From Nocardia cyriacigeorgica (lineage in GTDB: Bacteria; Actinomycetota; Actinomycetes; Mycobacteriales; Mycobacteriaceae), in contig NZ_JARWNX010000064.1 of assembly GCF_029868385.1 (NCBI RefSeq), positions 372,001-436,000 on the forward strand: 64,000 nt of DNA, written 5' to 3'. The translations under genes were made by a program, and so were the position numbers. Below are positions 1-8,846 of the stretch, in pieces. The notes under the pieces were generated by a model. That model did no database searches. It was not told the DNA's origin and worked only from the letters and a program-made list of their open reading frames with translations. Position 1 is the stretch's first letter. Each line of letters begins with the position of its first letter.

Positions 1-1298
1 GCGCCATCGCGGTCCCGGTGAACTTCCGGCTCACTCCGCCCGAGGTCGCCTATATCGCCGCCGACAGCGGCGCGAAGGTGATCGTCACCGACACGGTGCT
101 GCAACCGCTGGCCGCCGCCGTCCGCGCGCAGACCCCGTCGCTGGAGAACTGTGTCGTCATCGGCGGGCAGTCCGGTGACGGTGTGCTCGGCTTCGACGAT
201 CTGCTCACCGAAGAGGGCCGGGCGCACACTCCCCTCGACCTGCCAGAGGACACGCCGAGCCTGATCATGTACACCTCCGGCACCACGGGCAGCCCGAAGG
301 GCGCGGTCCTGTCCTACGCCAATATGAACGCGCAGGCCCTCACCTGTATCCGGGCGCTGGCCATCGATCAGGAGTCGATCGGCTTCTGTACCTCGCCGCT
401 GTTCCATATCGCCGGTTTGGGCAGCCTCGCACCGTATTTCGTGGTCGGTGCGAAAACGGTGCTGCATCCGCTCGGCGCCTTCGACGCCACCGAATTCCTG
501 GATGCGATCGAAGCCGAACAGGCCACCACCGCGTTCTGTGTGCCCGCCCAATGGCAGCTCATCTGCGCCGAACCGACGGTCACCGAGCGCAAGCTGGCGC
601 TGAAGGCGCTCAGCTGGGGCGCCGCACCCGCCTCGGACACCGTCCTCCAGGCCATGGCCGACTGCTTCCCGGACGCGTTCAATGTCGCGGTCTTCGGCCA
701 GACCGAGATGTCGCCCATCACCTGCGTGCTCGACGGTAAGGACGCGATCCGCAAACTGGGTTCGGTCGGCAAACCGATCCCGACCATTCAGGCCCGCATC
801 GTCGACGACGAGATGAACGATGTCGCACCGGGTGAGGTCGGTGAAATCGTGTATCGCGGGCCGACTCTCATGCAGGGCTACTGGAACAAGCCGGAGGCCA
901 CCGCCGATGCCTTCGCCGGCGGCTGGTTCCACTCCGGTGATCTGGTCCGCCAGGACGAGGAAGGCTTCATCTATGTGGTGGACCGCAAGAAGGACATGAT
1001 CATCTCCGGCGGCGAGAACATCTACTGCGCCGAGGTGGAGAACGTGCTGTTCGCCCATCCGGGTATCCGCGAGGCGGCGGTGATCGGCCGCCCGCACGAG
1101 AAATGGGGTGAGGTGCCGGTCGCGGTGGTTGCGCTCGCCGATCCGGATGCCGAACTGACCCTCGCGGAGTTGGAGCCGTTCCTCAACGAGAACCTGGCCA
1201 GGTACAAGCATCCGAAGGAACTGGTGGTCGTGGCGGAGCTGCCACGCAATGCCAGCGGCAAGGTCGTGAAAGTCGAGCTGCGCAACAGTCATTCGTAG
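1..1298 (+). CDS. Acyl-CoA synthetase (AMP-binding), 5'-truncated
   Basis: ATP-dependent acyl-CoA ligase of the ANL superfamily, which activates a carboxylic acid to an acyl-adenylate and then a CoA thioester. The window edge cuts the gene. The frame is open from base 3 (AIAVPVNFRLTPPE), so the GTG at 18 is internal and the N-terminal part is missing. Visible motifs are the Ser/Thr-rich P-loop-like A3 motif (MYTSGTTGSPKG), the adenylate-binding region GQTEMSP, the hinge region with WFHSGDL and DRKKDMIISGGENIY, and the C-terminal catalytic lysine motif PRNASGKVVK. The acyl substrate cannot be read from sequence. A hairpin terminator follows the stop codon. Confidence 0.9.
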   Translation, partial: AIAVPVNFRLTPPEVAYIAADSGAKVIVTDTVLQPLAAAVRAQTPSLENCVVIGGQSGDGVLGFDDLLTEEGRAHTPLDLPEDTPSLIMYTSGTTGSPKGAVLSYANMNAQALTCIRALAIDQESIGFCTSPLFHIAGLGSLAPYFVVGAKTVLHPLGAFDATEFLDAIEAEQATTAFCVPAQWQLICAEPTVTERKLALKALSWGAAPASDTVLQAMADCFPDAFNVAVFGQTEMSPITCVLDGKDAIRKLGSVGKPIPTIQARIVDDEMNDVAPGEVGEIVYRGPTLMQGYWNKPEATADAFAGGWFHSGDLVRQDEEGFIYVVDRKKDMIISGGENIYCAEVENVLFAHPGIREAAVIGRPHEKWGEVPVAVVALADPDAELTLAELEPFLNENLARYKHPKELVVVAELPRNASGKVVKVELRNSHS

Positions 1299-1312
1299 GT
1301 TTCACGTGAATC

Positions 1313-1345
1313 GTTCCCGCCGCCAGCGCTCGTGACGGCGGGAAC
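1313..1345. terminator. Hairpin terminator in convergent gap
   Basis: Perfect 10-bp inverted repeat (GTTCCCGCCG / CGGCGGGAAC) with a 13-nt loop, 14 nt after the acyl-CoA synthetase stop codon. There is no U tract, which is usual for high-GC actinobacterial terminators. Confidence 0.65.
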
Positions 1346-1353
1346 GGTGGTGC

Positions 1354-1399
1354 TGCACCCATCTCTGCGCGACAACGAGTTTCGTGCGGGATGGGTGCA
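1354..1399. terminator. Second hairpin, likely terminator of the minus-strand gene
   Basis: 10-bp perfect inverted repeat (TGCACCCATC / GATGGGTGCA) with a 26-nt loop. It lies just beyond the stop codon of the minus-strand membrane protein at 1423, so the convergent gap holds one hairpin for each gene. Confidence 0.5.
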
Positions 1400-1422
1400 C
1401 CTATCAGTGCGCGGGTGTCGGC

Positions 1423-3798
1423 TCAGATCATGTTCTTGTTGGTCATCCAACGCATGACCTGCCAACCGCAGAACACCGGCAGCCAGCAGGTGAGCACGCG
1501 GTAGAGCAGCACCGACGGCACGGCGATCTCGATGGGCAGACCGAAGGTCGCCAGACCACCGATCAATGCCGCCTCCACCGCGCCGACACCACCGGGGGTC
1601 GGCGCCGCCGATGCTAGCGTGCCACCGATCATGGTGACGATCGTGACCGTGACGAAGGTCGTCCCGCCGCCGAAGGCCTCCACACTGGCCCACAGCGCCA
1701 GCGCCTGGCCGAGCGTCAGGGCGGCACATCCGGCGATGATGATGGCGAACCGCTTCGGATCACGCGCCAGATCGGTCAGCTCGCCGAGCACCTCCTGTAG
1801 CTGCGGCCGCACCGAATTATTGAGCCAGCGACGCAGTTTCGGCACGAACATGAAGGTGCCGATGATGCCGACGCCGACCCCGGCGAGCAGATAGAGAATC
1901 GTCGCGTCCGGTACGAAATGCGAGAGATCGGCCGATGTGCCCGCGGCGATACTGAAGAACACCAGCAGGCCGATATGGGTGATCACCTGCACCGCCTGCT
2001 GCAACGCCACCGCGGCCGTCGCACGGACCGCACCGAGGCCGCCCTTTTGCAGGAACCGCACGCTCAACGCGAGACCGCCGACGCGCGCCGGGGTGGTCGT
2101 CGCGGCGAAGGTATTGGCGATCTGCATGATCACCAGATTGCGGAAGCTCACCACCCCCGAGGCACAGGCCCACAGGGCGGCGGCGGTGCCGATATAGGTC
2201 AGCGATGACAGCGCGAGACCCGCGAAAGCCCACCACCAGTTCGCGGTGCGCAGCTGGCTGAAGAAGGTCGGCACGGCGCTGATGAACGGATACGCCACGT
2301 ACACCAGGCCGATCAGCAGGACCAGCTGGATGATGCTCTTGCGGCTGAACCGGGTGATCTGCTCGGCCTCGATGCGGTCCTGGCCGGTCTGCTTACGCAC
2401 CTCCTCGCGAGTGCCGGACAGCACCGACTTCCAGTCCGGCACCGATTTACGAATCCCCGACGGCATCCCCGATCTGGTCAGCCTGCGCGATGCGGTGAGC
2501 ACCGATTTTTCACCGAGGCCAGCGATCGCCGCGCGCACCGCGGCTTCCTGGCCGAAGATGGACGCCGTCGTGACCAACAGCTGCGCGACATCGGACTGCA
2601 CCTGTGCGTCGGTGGCGCCGAGTTCGGCGCCGACGAATCCGCCGAACCGGGCGACGCCGTCCTCGACGCGGATCTCGTCGGGACGCAGATCGCCGACCGC
2701 GATCTGTCGGCGGTGCAGGGAGTCCAGCGATTGCCACAGCCCCGGCAATACCTGCTCGTCCAACTCGGCCAGCGCCTGGCCGCGCGGCACCGTATGCGCG
2801 TACAGCATCCACCCGCGATCCAGCGACGCCACCGCGACCGGTGCATGCGCGGCCATTCCCAGATCGCCGATCGCGATGGCCATCAGCGCCCGATGTTCGA
2901 CCGCCCGGTGCATCGAACCGTGCAGTGGGGCGGTCTCGCTGGACCGGAAGTTGAGCCAGCGCCACACCTGCCGCAACGCGCCGTGGCTGCGCTGATTCTT
3001 TCCGTACAGCTCCACCGTGAGCAGCCGCTCCGGCCCGGCGACGGCCGCCGACAGCATCAGCGGTCCCGGACCAGATGGCCGCACCACGGTGACCGCGGTG
3101 ACGGTGAACCCGCGCTTGGCCAGTACTCGCACGGCGGCCTCGAGCGGAACTTCCAGCGCGGGGGTGCCCACCACGAGCACGATCACCGCGCCGACCAGCC
3201 ACCCCACCGCGAGCCCGAACATGGCGCGCGCGGGCACGACGGTACTGACCACCAGATGGATCGGCGCGAACGCCAGCAGTAGAAACCACATCCAGCGTCG
3301 GGCCCGCACCGGCAGCCACGGACTCGATACCGTGAGCACCGCGGCCAACATCGCGATCCAGCGCGGATCGTCGAGGAACTGCTGGAGGAAGGTGTTGTCG
3401 AGTTTATCGGGCACCTGGAAATGCCATTTCGGCGCCGACAGACCGGTGCCGGTGATGGAGAGCAGCAGCCCGGCGACCAGGCCCGCCGCGGCGTATCCGG
3501 CCAGTAGTTTCCACTGCCTGCCGAGCACGAGTTCGATCAGAATGGCGAACGGCAGGATCAGAATGGCGATGCCGTAGAGCAGATAGACCAGATTGGCCTG
3601 ATCGGGATTGAGCACTCCGACGATGGTCGATACCGAACGTTCCAGCGCCAGCCATTCCGGCCGGGTGATCACCGAGCCGGCGATCACCACCCCTACCCCG
3701 ATCGCGGCGAGTACGACACGAACGATGTCACTGGTGCGCCTGGTCAACGGTTGCAGCAGGCTGCCCGTGACCGGGATGTCCCGCCCATCGACTCGCAT
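1423..3798 (-). CDS. Membrane protein: pseudokinase-like domain plus lysyl-PG synthase (UPF0104/YbhN) transmembrane region
   Basis: About 791 aa from the ATG at 3798 (MRVDGRDIPVTG). The frame stays open to 3990, but that extension is Arg-rich and does not look coding. Roughly residues 25-210 hold several hydrophobic helices. The middle carries a kinase-like stretch with GDLRPDEIRV near residues 369-376 in the place of a catalytic loop, followed by FGGF in place of DFG, which suggests a degenerate kinase fold. From about residue 480 to the end is a multi-helix region of the lysylphosphatidylglycerol-synthase membrane-domain family, with the conserved TPARVGG-like and PTPGGVGAVEA segments. No lysyl-transferase (GNAT-like) domain is present, so lysyl-PG synthesis is not implied. 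A transport or flippase role is inference. Confidence 0.75.
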   Translation of the reverse strand: MRVDGRDIPVTGSLLQPLTRRTSDIVRVVLAAIGVGVVIAGSVITRPEWLALERSVSTIVGVLNPDQANLVYLLYGIAILILPFAILIELVLGRQWKLLAGYAAAGLVAGLLLSITGTGLSAPKWHFQVPDKLDNTFLQQFLDDPRWIAMLAAVLTVSSPWLPVRARRWMWFLLLAFAPIHLVVSTVVPARAMFGLAVGWLVGAVIVLVVGTPALEVPLEAAVRVLAKRGFTVTAVTVVRPSGPGPLMLSAAVAGPERLLTVELYGKNQRSHGALRQVWRWLNFRSSETAPLHGSMHRAVEHRALMAIAIGDLGMAAHAPVAVASLDRGWMLYAHTVPRGQALAELDEQVLPGLWQSLDSLHRRQIAVGDLRPDEIRVEDGVARFGGFVGAELGATDAQVQSDVAQLLVTTASIFGQEAAVRAAIAGLGEKSVLTASRRLTRSGMPSGIRKSVPDWKSVLSGTREEVRKQTGQDRIEAEQITRFSRKSIIQLVLLIGLVYVAYPFISAVPTFFSQLRTANWWWAFAGLALSSLTYIGTAAALWACASGVVSFRNLVIMQIANTFAATTTPARVGGLALSVRFLQKGGLGAVRATAAVALQQAVQVITHIGLLVFFSIAAGTSADLSHFVPDATILYLLAGVGVGIIGTFMFVPKLRRWLNNSVRPQLQEVLGELTDLARDPKRFAIIIAGCAALTLGQALALWASVEAFGGGTTFVTVTIVTMIGGTLASAAPTPGGVGAVEAALIGGLATFGLPIEIAVPSVLLYRVLTCWLPVFCGWQVMRWMTNKNMI

Positions 3799-4078
3799 GT
3801 CGTATCGGTACTTTCGGATCGAGTTGAAGCTACGTCGGCCACCCTCGCTCACTGCACGTGAGTATGCAGGAGGCCGACGCGGACGATACACACCAACACG
3901 CCGCACCGATGTCCACCGATCGGTTGCCCGCGCGGGCGCGAGGTGGTATCGGCGGTGCGCCGAGCCCGCCCCATAGCGGTTCCGTCGCACGGCCCCGACG
4001 GCGATCGGTTTCTCGACGCAGGGACGTCCGCATAGCGAGTATGCGCCGGGATTCGTCCCGCTCCGGTGTGGACCGAAC

Positions 4079-4843
4079 TCACGCCCCGGTCAGACGAGCA
4101 TGCCGACCGACCGGCGGCCCTTCCGGTGGGACCACACTGAACACGGTGCCCGTCATCTCGCCGCTGTCGAGTTCGACGATGGAGCGTACGACCTTGCTGG
4201 TGGGAATGGAGCGAGGGAAGGCGTCGGGCGCGATCGCGTTGACTCGCACGCCGAACTCGTCGAACTCGTCGGCCAGATGACGGGTCAGCTTGTTGAGTGC
4301 GGCCTTGGAGGTGCCGTACAGGGTCTGACCGCCGAACACCTCCGGCCCGGACATGCTGGACACATTGACGACATTGCGGTTGTTCGCGCGGTTGGCCGCA
4401 TCGTCGTGCAGCCAGGACCGCTGCGCCAGCCGGGTCGCCAGCCGCAGCGGCACCTCGACATTCAGCGTGAACACCGGTGCGAACGCGTCGAGCGCGGCGT
4501 CACCGTCGACGACGCCGAGCGGGTGCAGCGTCATATCGGCCGCATTGTTCACCAGCAGATCCACCCGGCCGAACCGGGCAAGCGCCAGATCGACGACCCG
4601 TTCGGGCTCACCCGGCTCGGCCAGATCCGAGTGCACGACGAAGACCCGCGACTCGTTCTGCGCAACCGCGCGGTCGGGGTCGAGCGGGTCGACGAACCAC
4701 TCGTGCTGCGAGGGCGCCGCCGGTACCCGGTTCCGGCACACCGCGACGATGTCGTAGTGGGTGTAGGTGGCGCGACAGAAGGCATCCCCGAGCCTGCCGC
4801 CGGCGCCGGTGATCAGGCAGACGCGACGCTCACCACTGGACAA
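4079..4843 (-). CDS. Short-chain dehydrogenase/reductase (SDR)
   Basis: NAD(P)-dependent oxidoreductase of the classical SDR type, 254 aa. It shows the cofactor-binding TGAGGRLG (about residues 12-19), NNAA (about 99-102), the VNVSSMSG strand with the catalytic Ser, and the YGTSK catalytic Tyr/Lys (about 176/180). I chose the TTG at 4843 because GGGAGGAG lies 6 nt upstream. An ATG at 4873 also exists but would overlap the upstream gene by 44 nt. From the TTG start the reading frame overlaps the end of the upstream 2OG-Fe(II) oxygenase by 14 nt, so the two are translationally coupled. Substrate unknown. Confidence 0.85.
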   Translation of the reverse strand: MSSGERRVCLITGAGGRLGDAFCRATYTHYDIVAVCRNRVPAAPSQHEWFVDPLDPDRAVAQNESRVFVVHSDLAEPGEPERVVDLALARFGRVDLLVNNAADMTLHPLGVVDGDAALDAFAPVFTLNVEVPLRLATRLAQRSWLHDDAANRANNRNVVNVSSMSGPEVFGGQTLYGTSKAALNKLTRHLADEFDEFGVRVNAIAPDAFPRSIPTSKVVRSIVELDSGEMTGTVFSVVPPEGPPVGRHARLTGA

Positions 4844-5636
4844 TGCGGTCTCCTCCCCAACGCCGCACCACATCGGCCTTCGGCCGGTGCAGCCACATCA
4901 CCACACAGTTGCGTTCGGCGGTATTGGCACCGGCGAAGGCATGCCATGAGCGCGGCGTGCATTCGAACATCACCATCGAGTTGTTCAGCGGCGGGACCGC
5001 TTTGACCGCCCGCGCTCCGCGCTCACCCCGGCTGAACAGCGCGGTTTCGCCGCCGTCGCCCGGCTCCCACGGCGAGTTCGCCAGATAGAACAGCAGGGTG
5101 ACCGCGCGAACGGTCTCCCTGGCCTCGACGCCGTCGGCGCGCCTGCCCGTCTTCGTCTCCACGGTCGAATCGGGGACGCGCACTTCGCCGGGCCCCGGTG
5201 CGGCACCGGAGAACCAGGCCGGCGCGAGATCGTTGTGCGGCCAGCCGCGCGGGCTGCCGACCGGATGGCAATGCAGCGAGGCCTCGATGTCACCGGTCGC
5301 CGCGACCCCGGCGACGCCGGCGATCGTGTCGTGCCATTCACGGGACTGGAACACCGCCAGCGGTCCGTCACGCAGTTCGGTGAGCCGCAGGCCGGTGGCG
5401 CCGTACCCGTCGGCGACCTTGCCGAACCGGTCAGGATGGTCTTTGCGCGCTCGCTCGAACTCGTCGGCGAGGCGTCGATAGAATTCCGGCGCGAATACAT
5501 CGCGCGCGTAGACATGCGGAAACGGCTCGGTGCGGCGTATCCAGTGCCGACTGCCGAGCAGATCCGCGAACCACTGCGGGGCGGCGGCCCGCCGCTCCGA
5601 TTCCCCTGCCACGATCACTCCCTCCCGAACGAACAC
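4830..5636 (-). CDS. 2OG-Fe(II) oxygenase-like protein
   Basis: About 268 aa. It resembles the prolyl-4-hydroxylase-like 2-oxoglutarate/Fe(II) dioxygenases. The iron ligands are visible as HND (His134, Asp136) in GWPHNDLAP and a distal His232 in SWHAFAG, with an Arg at about 242 placed to bind 2-oxoglutarate. The stretch FYLANSPWEPGDGGETALF is the typical core strand pair of this fold. The start is uncertain: a GTG 18 nt further in (VIVAGESERR) is an alternative. It is co-oriented and overlapping with the SDR downstream, suggesting sequential oxidation of a shared substrate (inference). It is divergent from the SGNH hydrolase across a 40-bp gap. Confidence 0.75.
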   Translation of the reverse strand: MFVREGVIVAGESERRAAAPQWFADLLGSRHWIRRTEPFPHVYARDVFAPEFYRRLADEFERARKDHPDRFGKVADGYGATGLRLTELRDGPLAVFQSREWHDTIAGVAGVAATGDIEASLHCHPVGSPRGWPHNDLAPAWFSGAAPGPGEVRVPDSTVETKTGRRADGVEARETVRAVTLLFYLANSPWEPGDGGETALFSRGERGARAVKAVPPLNNSMVMFECTPRSWHAFAGANTAERNCVVMWLHRPKADVVRRWGGDRIVQW

Positions 5637-5676
5637 CGCGATCTTATGGCACGAGGGCGGCGGGCATGATCATCCG

Positions 5677-6276
5677 GTGAGTCGTGATACCCGTATCTGT
5701 TTCGTCGGCGATTCGTTCGTCGCCGGTGTCGGCGATCCGTCGGCGCTCGGCTGGGCCGGTCGCCTGGTGGCCGACGCGCACACCGCCACCCATCCGGTCA
5801 CCGCGTACAACCTCGGTGTGCGTAGGCAGACCTCCACCGATATCCGGGCACGCTGGCTCGCCGAATGCCTGCCGCGCCTCCCCGAGGGAGTCGACGCACG
5901 CGTGGTGTTCTCGTTCGGCGTCAACGACACCCTGTGGGAGGGCGGCCGAGCGCGGGTCGCACCGGAGGATTCCGCGGCCAACCTGACCGCGATACTCGAG
6001 GCGGCCACCGAACATCGCTGGCCCGCGCTGGTCGTCGCACCGCCGCCGATCGACGACGACGAGCACAATGCCCGCACCGCCGTCGTGGATCGGTTGTTCA
6101 CCGAGATCTGCGCCACCGCGGGTGTGCCCTACGTCCGCACCCATCAGCCGCTCGCCGCGAATCCGACGTGGCGGCACGAGGTGCGGATCGGTGACGGTGC
6201 GCATCCGGGTGCGGACGGTTATGCGATCGTGGCCGACTTGATCCGGCCTGCATGGCGAGAGTGGTTGTCGTACTGA
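5677..6276 (+). CDS. GDSL/SGNH-family hydrolase
   Basis: Esterase/lipase-like serine hydrolase of 199 aa. The block I motif FVGDSF carries the nucleophile Ser13, block III is GVND (81-84), and the catalytic Asp/His pair is D173 and H176 in GDGAHPGADGY. The GTG at 5677 (VSRDTRICF) is the best start. The open frame extends upstream to 5530 but runs antisense to the oxygenase gene. No signal peptide is seen, so it probably acts in the cytoplasm. Divergently arranged with the oxygenase-SDR pair. Confidence 0.85.
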   Translation: MSRDTRICFVGDSFVAGVGDPSALGWAGRLVADAHTATHPVTAYNLGVRRQTSTDIRARWLAECLPRLPEGVDARVVFSFGVNDTLWEGGRARVAPEDSAANLTAILEAATEHRWPALVVAPPPIDDDEHNARTAVVDRLFTEICATAGVPYVRTHQPLAANPTWRHEVRIGDGAHPGADGYAIVADLIRPAWREWLSY

Positions 6277-6372
6277 CCTTGTCGTATCCGGCGGCGCCGT
6301 TGCGGGGCACCGGCATCGCCGCCGAGCAACACATTCTGTCTGGGACACCGCGGGATGCGGTCAGGACTTCTC

Positions 6373-7842
6373 TCAGCTGATGGGAACCCGCTGCGCCGCG
6401 CGTATCCGCCGCTGCGCCGCCAGATCGATCGGTCGGGCATCCGCAACCACATCCGCTCGCTGGAACACCTCGTCGAGGAACGGCAACGCACCCACCACCT
6501 CGTCGAGATAGGAGCCCTCGGCCTCCAACTGGCTCAGCGCGCCGATCAGTGTGAGCCCGGCGCGGGCGAACGGTGTGAACGGCGCGGGCATGGTCAGCTC
6601 CCTGACCACATTCGACAGCCGCGGATTCGTCGTCCGCACCACCTGCTTGCGCAACCAGCGGGTAGTCAGCCGGAACGTGCTGTGCCGCAGCGGTTCCCCA
6701 CATTCGCCGAGCGCCGAGACCAGCGCGTCGGCGTCGAGGGCGCGGCCGGGATCGACGAATCCGTGTGCGCGCACCCCGGCTTCGAGTTCGGCCGCGCCGC
6801 CGGTGAAGAACGCGTCGCAGAAATCGTAGGCCAATGCGCGGAATTCGGACGGCCACGGGGCACAGGCGCCGAAATCCACGATGCCGAGCCGCCCATCCGG
6901 CAGCAGCCGGAAATTACCCGGATGCGGATCGCAGTAGAGCAGATCGTGACGCCACCCCGACAGCACGAACCGCGTCATCAACATACCGACTCGATCGCGT
7001 TCGGACTTGCTGCCGGAGGCGATGATTCGCGAGACCGGCGTACCGTCGAGCCATTCGCTGATCAGCACATCACCGCGCTGGCGCACCACGGCGGGGATAT
7101 AAAAATCCGGATCATCGGCGAACGCGGCCGCGAAGGCGCGCTGATTGTCCGCCTCTGCGCCGTAATCGAGTTCGTCGCGCACACAATCGCAGATCGCCTC
7201 GGTCACCGCCTTCACATCGGCGCCGGGCAGGAACACCGAGGCCAGTGTCGAAATGCGGCGCAACTGGGTCAGATCGGCCTCGACGGCGGCTCGCCCGCCC
7301 GGATACATGATCTTGACCGCCACCGGCCTTCCGTCATGCCATATCGCGCGATGCACCTGCCCGATGGAGGCGGCCGCCGCCCGGTGATCGTCGAACTCGC
7401 CGAACGCCGCCCGCCAGCAGCCGCCCATGCTCGCCGCCATCGCGGCATCCACCGCGGGTGGCAACATGATCGGCGCCGCGTCCTGGAGCCGCGTCAGCGC
7501 GATGCGATAGGGATCGGCTATATCTTCCGGGAGTGCGAGCTGATAGATCGACAGCAGCTGACCGAGTTTGGTGGCGCAACCCTTCAACTCGCCGAGCACC
7601 TCGAAGATGTGCTGCGCGGTGCGCAACTGGATCTCCCGGTCCACCTCGTCCGCCGAGCGGCCGAGCGCCCGCCGCCCGACTCCCGCCGCGCGCCGACCCG
7701 CGTAGGCGACCGGCAGCGCCGCCAACCTGGCATTGCGCGCCGCCCGGCTCATCGGCGGCGCGCCCTCGGTGCGTGCCTGGAACAGGCCGGACCGCCCCGT
7801 CGGCTCGCCTCCGGCCCGGCCGCTACCCCATCGAGTGGTCAT
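6373..7842 (-). CDS. AarF/ABC1/UbiB-family kinase-like protein
   Basis: 489 aa atypical kinase of the ABC1/UbiB family. It carries the family-specific KxGQ motif (KLGQLLS) and QDAAPIM, the Ala-rich loop AAASIGQVHRA, the lysine motif PVAVKIMYPG, the catalytic CDPHPGNF and the metal-binding VDFGA. In actinobacteria, which make menaquinone, such proteins are of unclear substrate; a role in isoprenoid-lipid metabolism is known for relatives. It is divergent from a GntR-type regulator across a 99-bp gap with an inverted repeat, so regulation by that protein is plausible. Confidence 0.85.
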   Translation of the reverse strand: MTTRWGSGRAGGEPTGRSGLFQARTEGAPPMSRAARNARLAALPVAYAGRRAAGVGRRALGRSADEVDREIQLRTAQHIFEVLGELKGCATKLGQLLSIYQLALPEDIADPYRIALTRLQDAAPIMLPPAVDAAMAASMGGCWRAAFGEFDDHRAAAASIGQVHRAIWHDGRPVAVKIMYPGGRAAVEADLTQLRRISTLASVFLPGADVKAVTEAICDCVRDELDYGAEADNQRAFAAAFADDPDFYIPAVVRQRGDVLISEWLDGTPVSRIIASGSKSERDRVGMLMTRFVLSGWRHDLLYCDPHPGNFRLLPDGRLGIVDFGACAPWPSEFRALAYDFCDAFFTGGAAELEAGVRAHGFVDPGRALDADALVSALGECGEPLRHSTFRLTTRWLRKQVVRTTNPRLSNVVRELTMPAPFTPFARAGLTLIGALSQLEAEGSYLDEVVGALPFLDEVFQRADVVADARPIDLAAQRRIRAAQRVPIS

Positions 7843-7881
7843 GATTCACCTCACACTGCGCCGCCCCGTAGTATCCATGTG

Positions 7882-7907
7882 CAGTCTGGCACATTGCGCC
7901 TAGACTG
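7882..7907. promoter_or_regulatory. Inverted repeat in divergent aarF-like/gntR promoter
   Basis: CAGTCT and AGACTG half-sites separated by 14 nt. The repeat extends inward as AGTCTGGC against GCC-T-AGACT with one extra base. Its position between the two divergent starts (7842 and 7942) fits an operator for the GntR-family protein. Inference only. Confidence 0.45.
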
Positions 7908-7941
7908 TCTGGGACGTATGGATGAAGGTGAGAGGTACACG

Positions 7942-8715
7942 ATGGGATCCCGGACGGTGGTCGCCGACGCTGCCGATGAGCTGGCACGCCGGGTTGCCGC
8001 GGGGGAGTACCGGCCCGGCGAACTGATGCCCTCGGTGCGGCAGGTCGCCGATGAATTCGACATGAACCGCGCCACAGCGCAACTCACACTCGGACGGCTG
8101 GAGTCCTACGGCTTCGTAGACGCGCGTCGCGGTAAGGGCTTCACCATCCGCGATGTCCGTGAGTTCGGCGGTATCGACGTCTACCGGCATCTGTTCCGCT
8201 ACTCCGTGCAGATGCCCGAGGTCGCGGTCGAGATGTTCCACGACATCGTCGAAGTGGAACGCGGCATCGTGATGGACGCGCTGCTCGCCTATACCGCGGG
8301 CCGCTGCGAGGCCGATCCGGTGGCGCTCAAGGCCGATATCGACACCCTGGAAGCGCTTGCCCGCCTGGAGGTTCCGGACTATCGGGAGATCCTCTCGGTC
8401 GAGATCGGGTTGGTGCGCAGACTGCTCAGCGGGCTCGGCTCCACCATGCAGCGGGCGATCTTGAACTCCATCGGTGAGATGGTGCTGGAGGTGCCGGAGG
8501 CGATCGAGGCCTATTTCGCCGGCGCCGCCGATCTGCACGTGCTGGTGTGGCGGGCGCTGATGGCGGTGTGGGAGTCCGATTCCGGACCGTCGGAGGCCCA
8601 GCTCGCGCTCTTCGAGGACCTGTTCGGGATGTACCACGAGAAGGTGCTCGCCCGCTTCGCGGAACTGCTCGATCGCGCCGAGCCCACCGAAGCGCCACAC
8701 GCGGCAACAGCCTGA
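7942..8715 (+). CDS. GntR-family transcriptional regulator (FadR-like C-terminal domain)
   Basis: 257 aa. An N-terminal winged HTH (about residues 10-75) shows GEYRPGELMPSVRQVADEFDMNRATAQLTLGRLESYGFVDARRGKGF, cited here only by position. It is followed by an all-helical effector domain (about 90-240) of the FadR/FCD or VanR type. The ATG at 7942 is preceded by GGTGAGAGG at proper spacing. An in-frame ATG at 7918 lacks a good ribosome binding site, and the very long upstream frame is antisense to the AarF-like gene and not coding. It probably controls itself and the divergent kinase-like gene. The ligand is unknown. Confidence 0.85.
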   Translation: MGSRTVVADAADELARRVAAGEYRPGELMPSVRQVADEFDMNRATAQLTLGRLESYGFVDARRGKGFTIRDVREFGGIDVYRHLFRYSVQMPEVAVEMFHDIVEVERGIVMDALLAYTAGRCEADPVALKADIDTLEALARLEVPDYREILSVEIGLVRRLLSGLGSTMQRAILNSIGEMVLEVPEAIEAYFAGAADLHVLVWRALMAVWESDSGPSEAQLALFEDLFGMYHEKVLARFAELLDRAEPTEAPHAATA

Positions 8716-8792
8716 ATCGCTGAGCCCGAATCTGCCGTCACCGCTGGCGGATTCGCGATCTCTCGGCGCTCCCGCAGCGGTTATATCGTGTT

Positions 8793-8828
8793 CGACGGCC
8801 GCCGGATCCGAAGATCCGGCGGCCGTCG
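8793..8828. terminator. Strong bidirectional terminator
   Basis: 16-bp perfect stem (core ACGGCCGCCGGATC / GATCCGGCGGCCGT) with a CGAA loop. It lies between the convergent GntR regulator and nitronate monooxygenase genes. Confidence 0.8.
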
Positions 8829-8846
8829 GTCAGCTGCGTTCCGCGC

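Noticed and set aside
1301..1310. Palindrome TTCACGTGAA just after the first stop codon
   Set aside because: Isolated 10-bp palindrome downstream of a gene end in a convergent gap; no promoter for it to control.
6355..7941. Very long open frame (6355-8715, 786 aa) reading into the GntR gene
   Set aside because: The first 1.6 kb is antisense to the AarF-like kinase, which has clear motifs; Arg/His-rich translation is typical of GC-rich shadow frames. Only 7942-8715 is coding.
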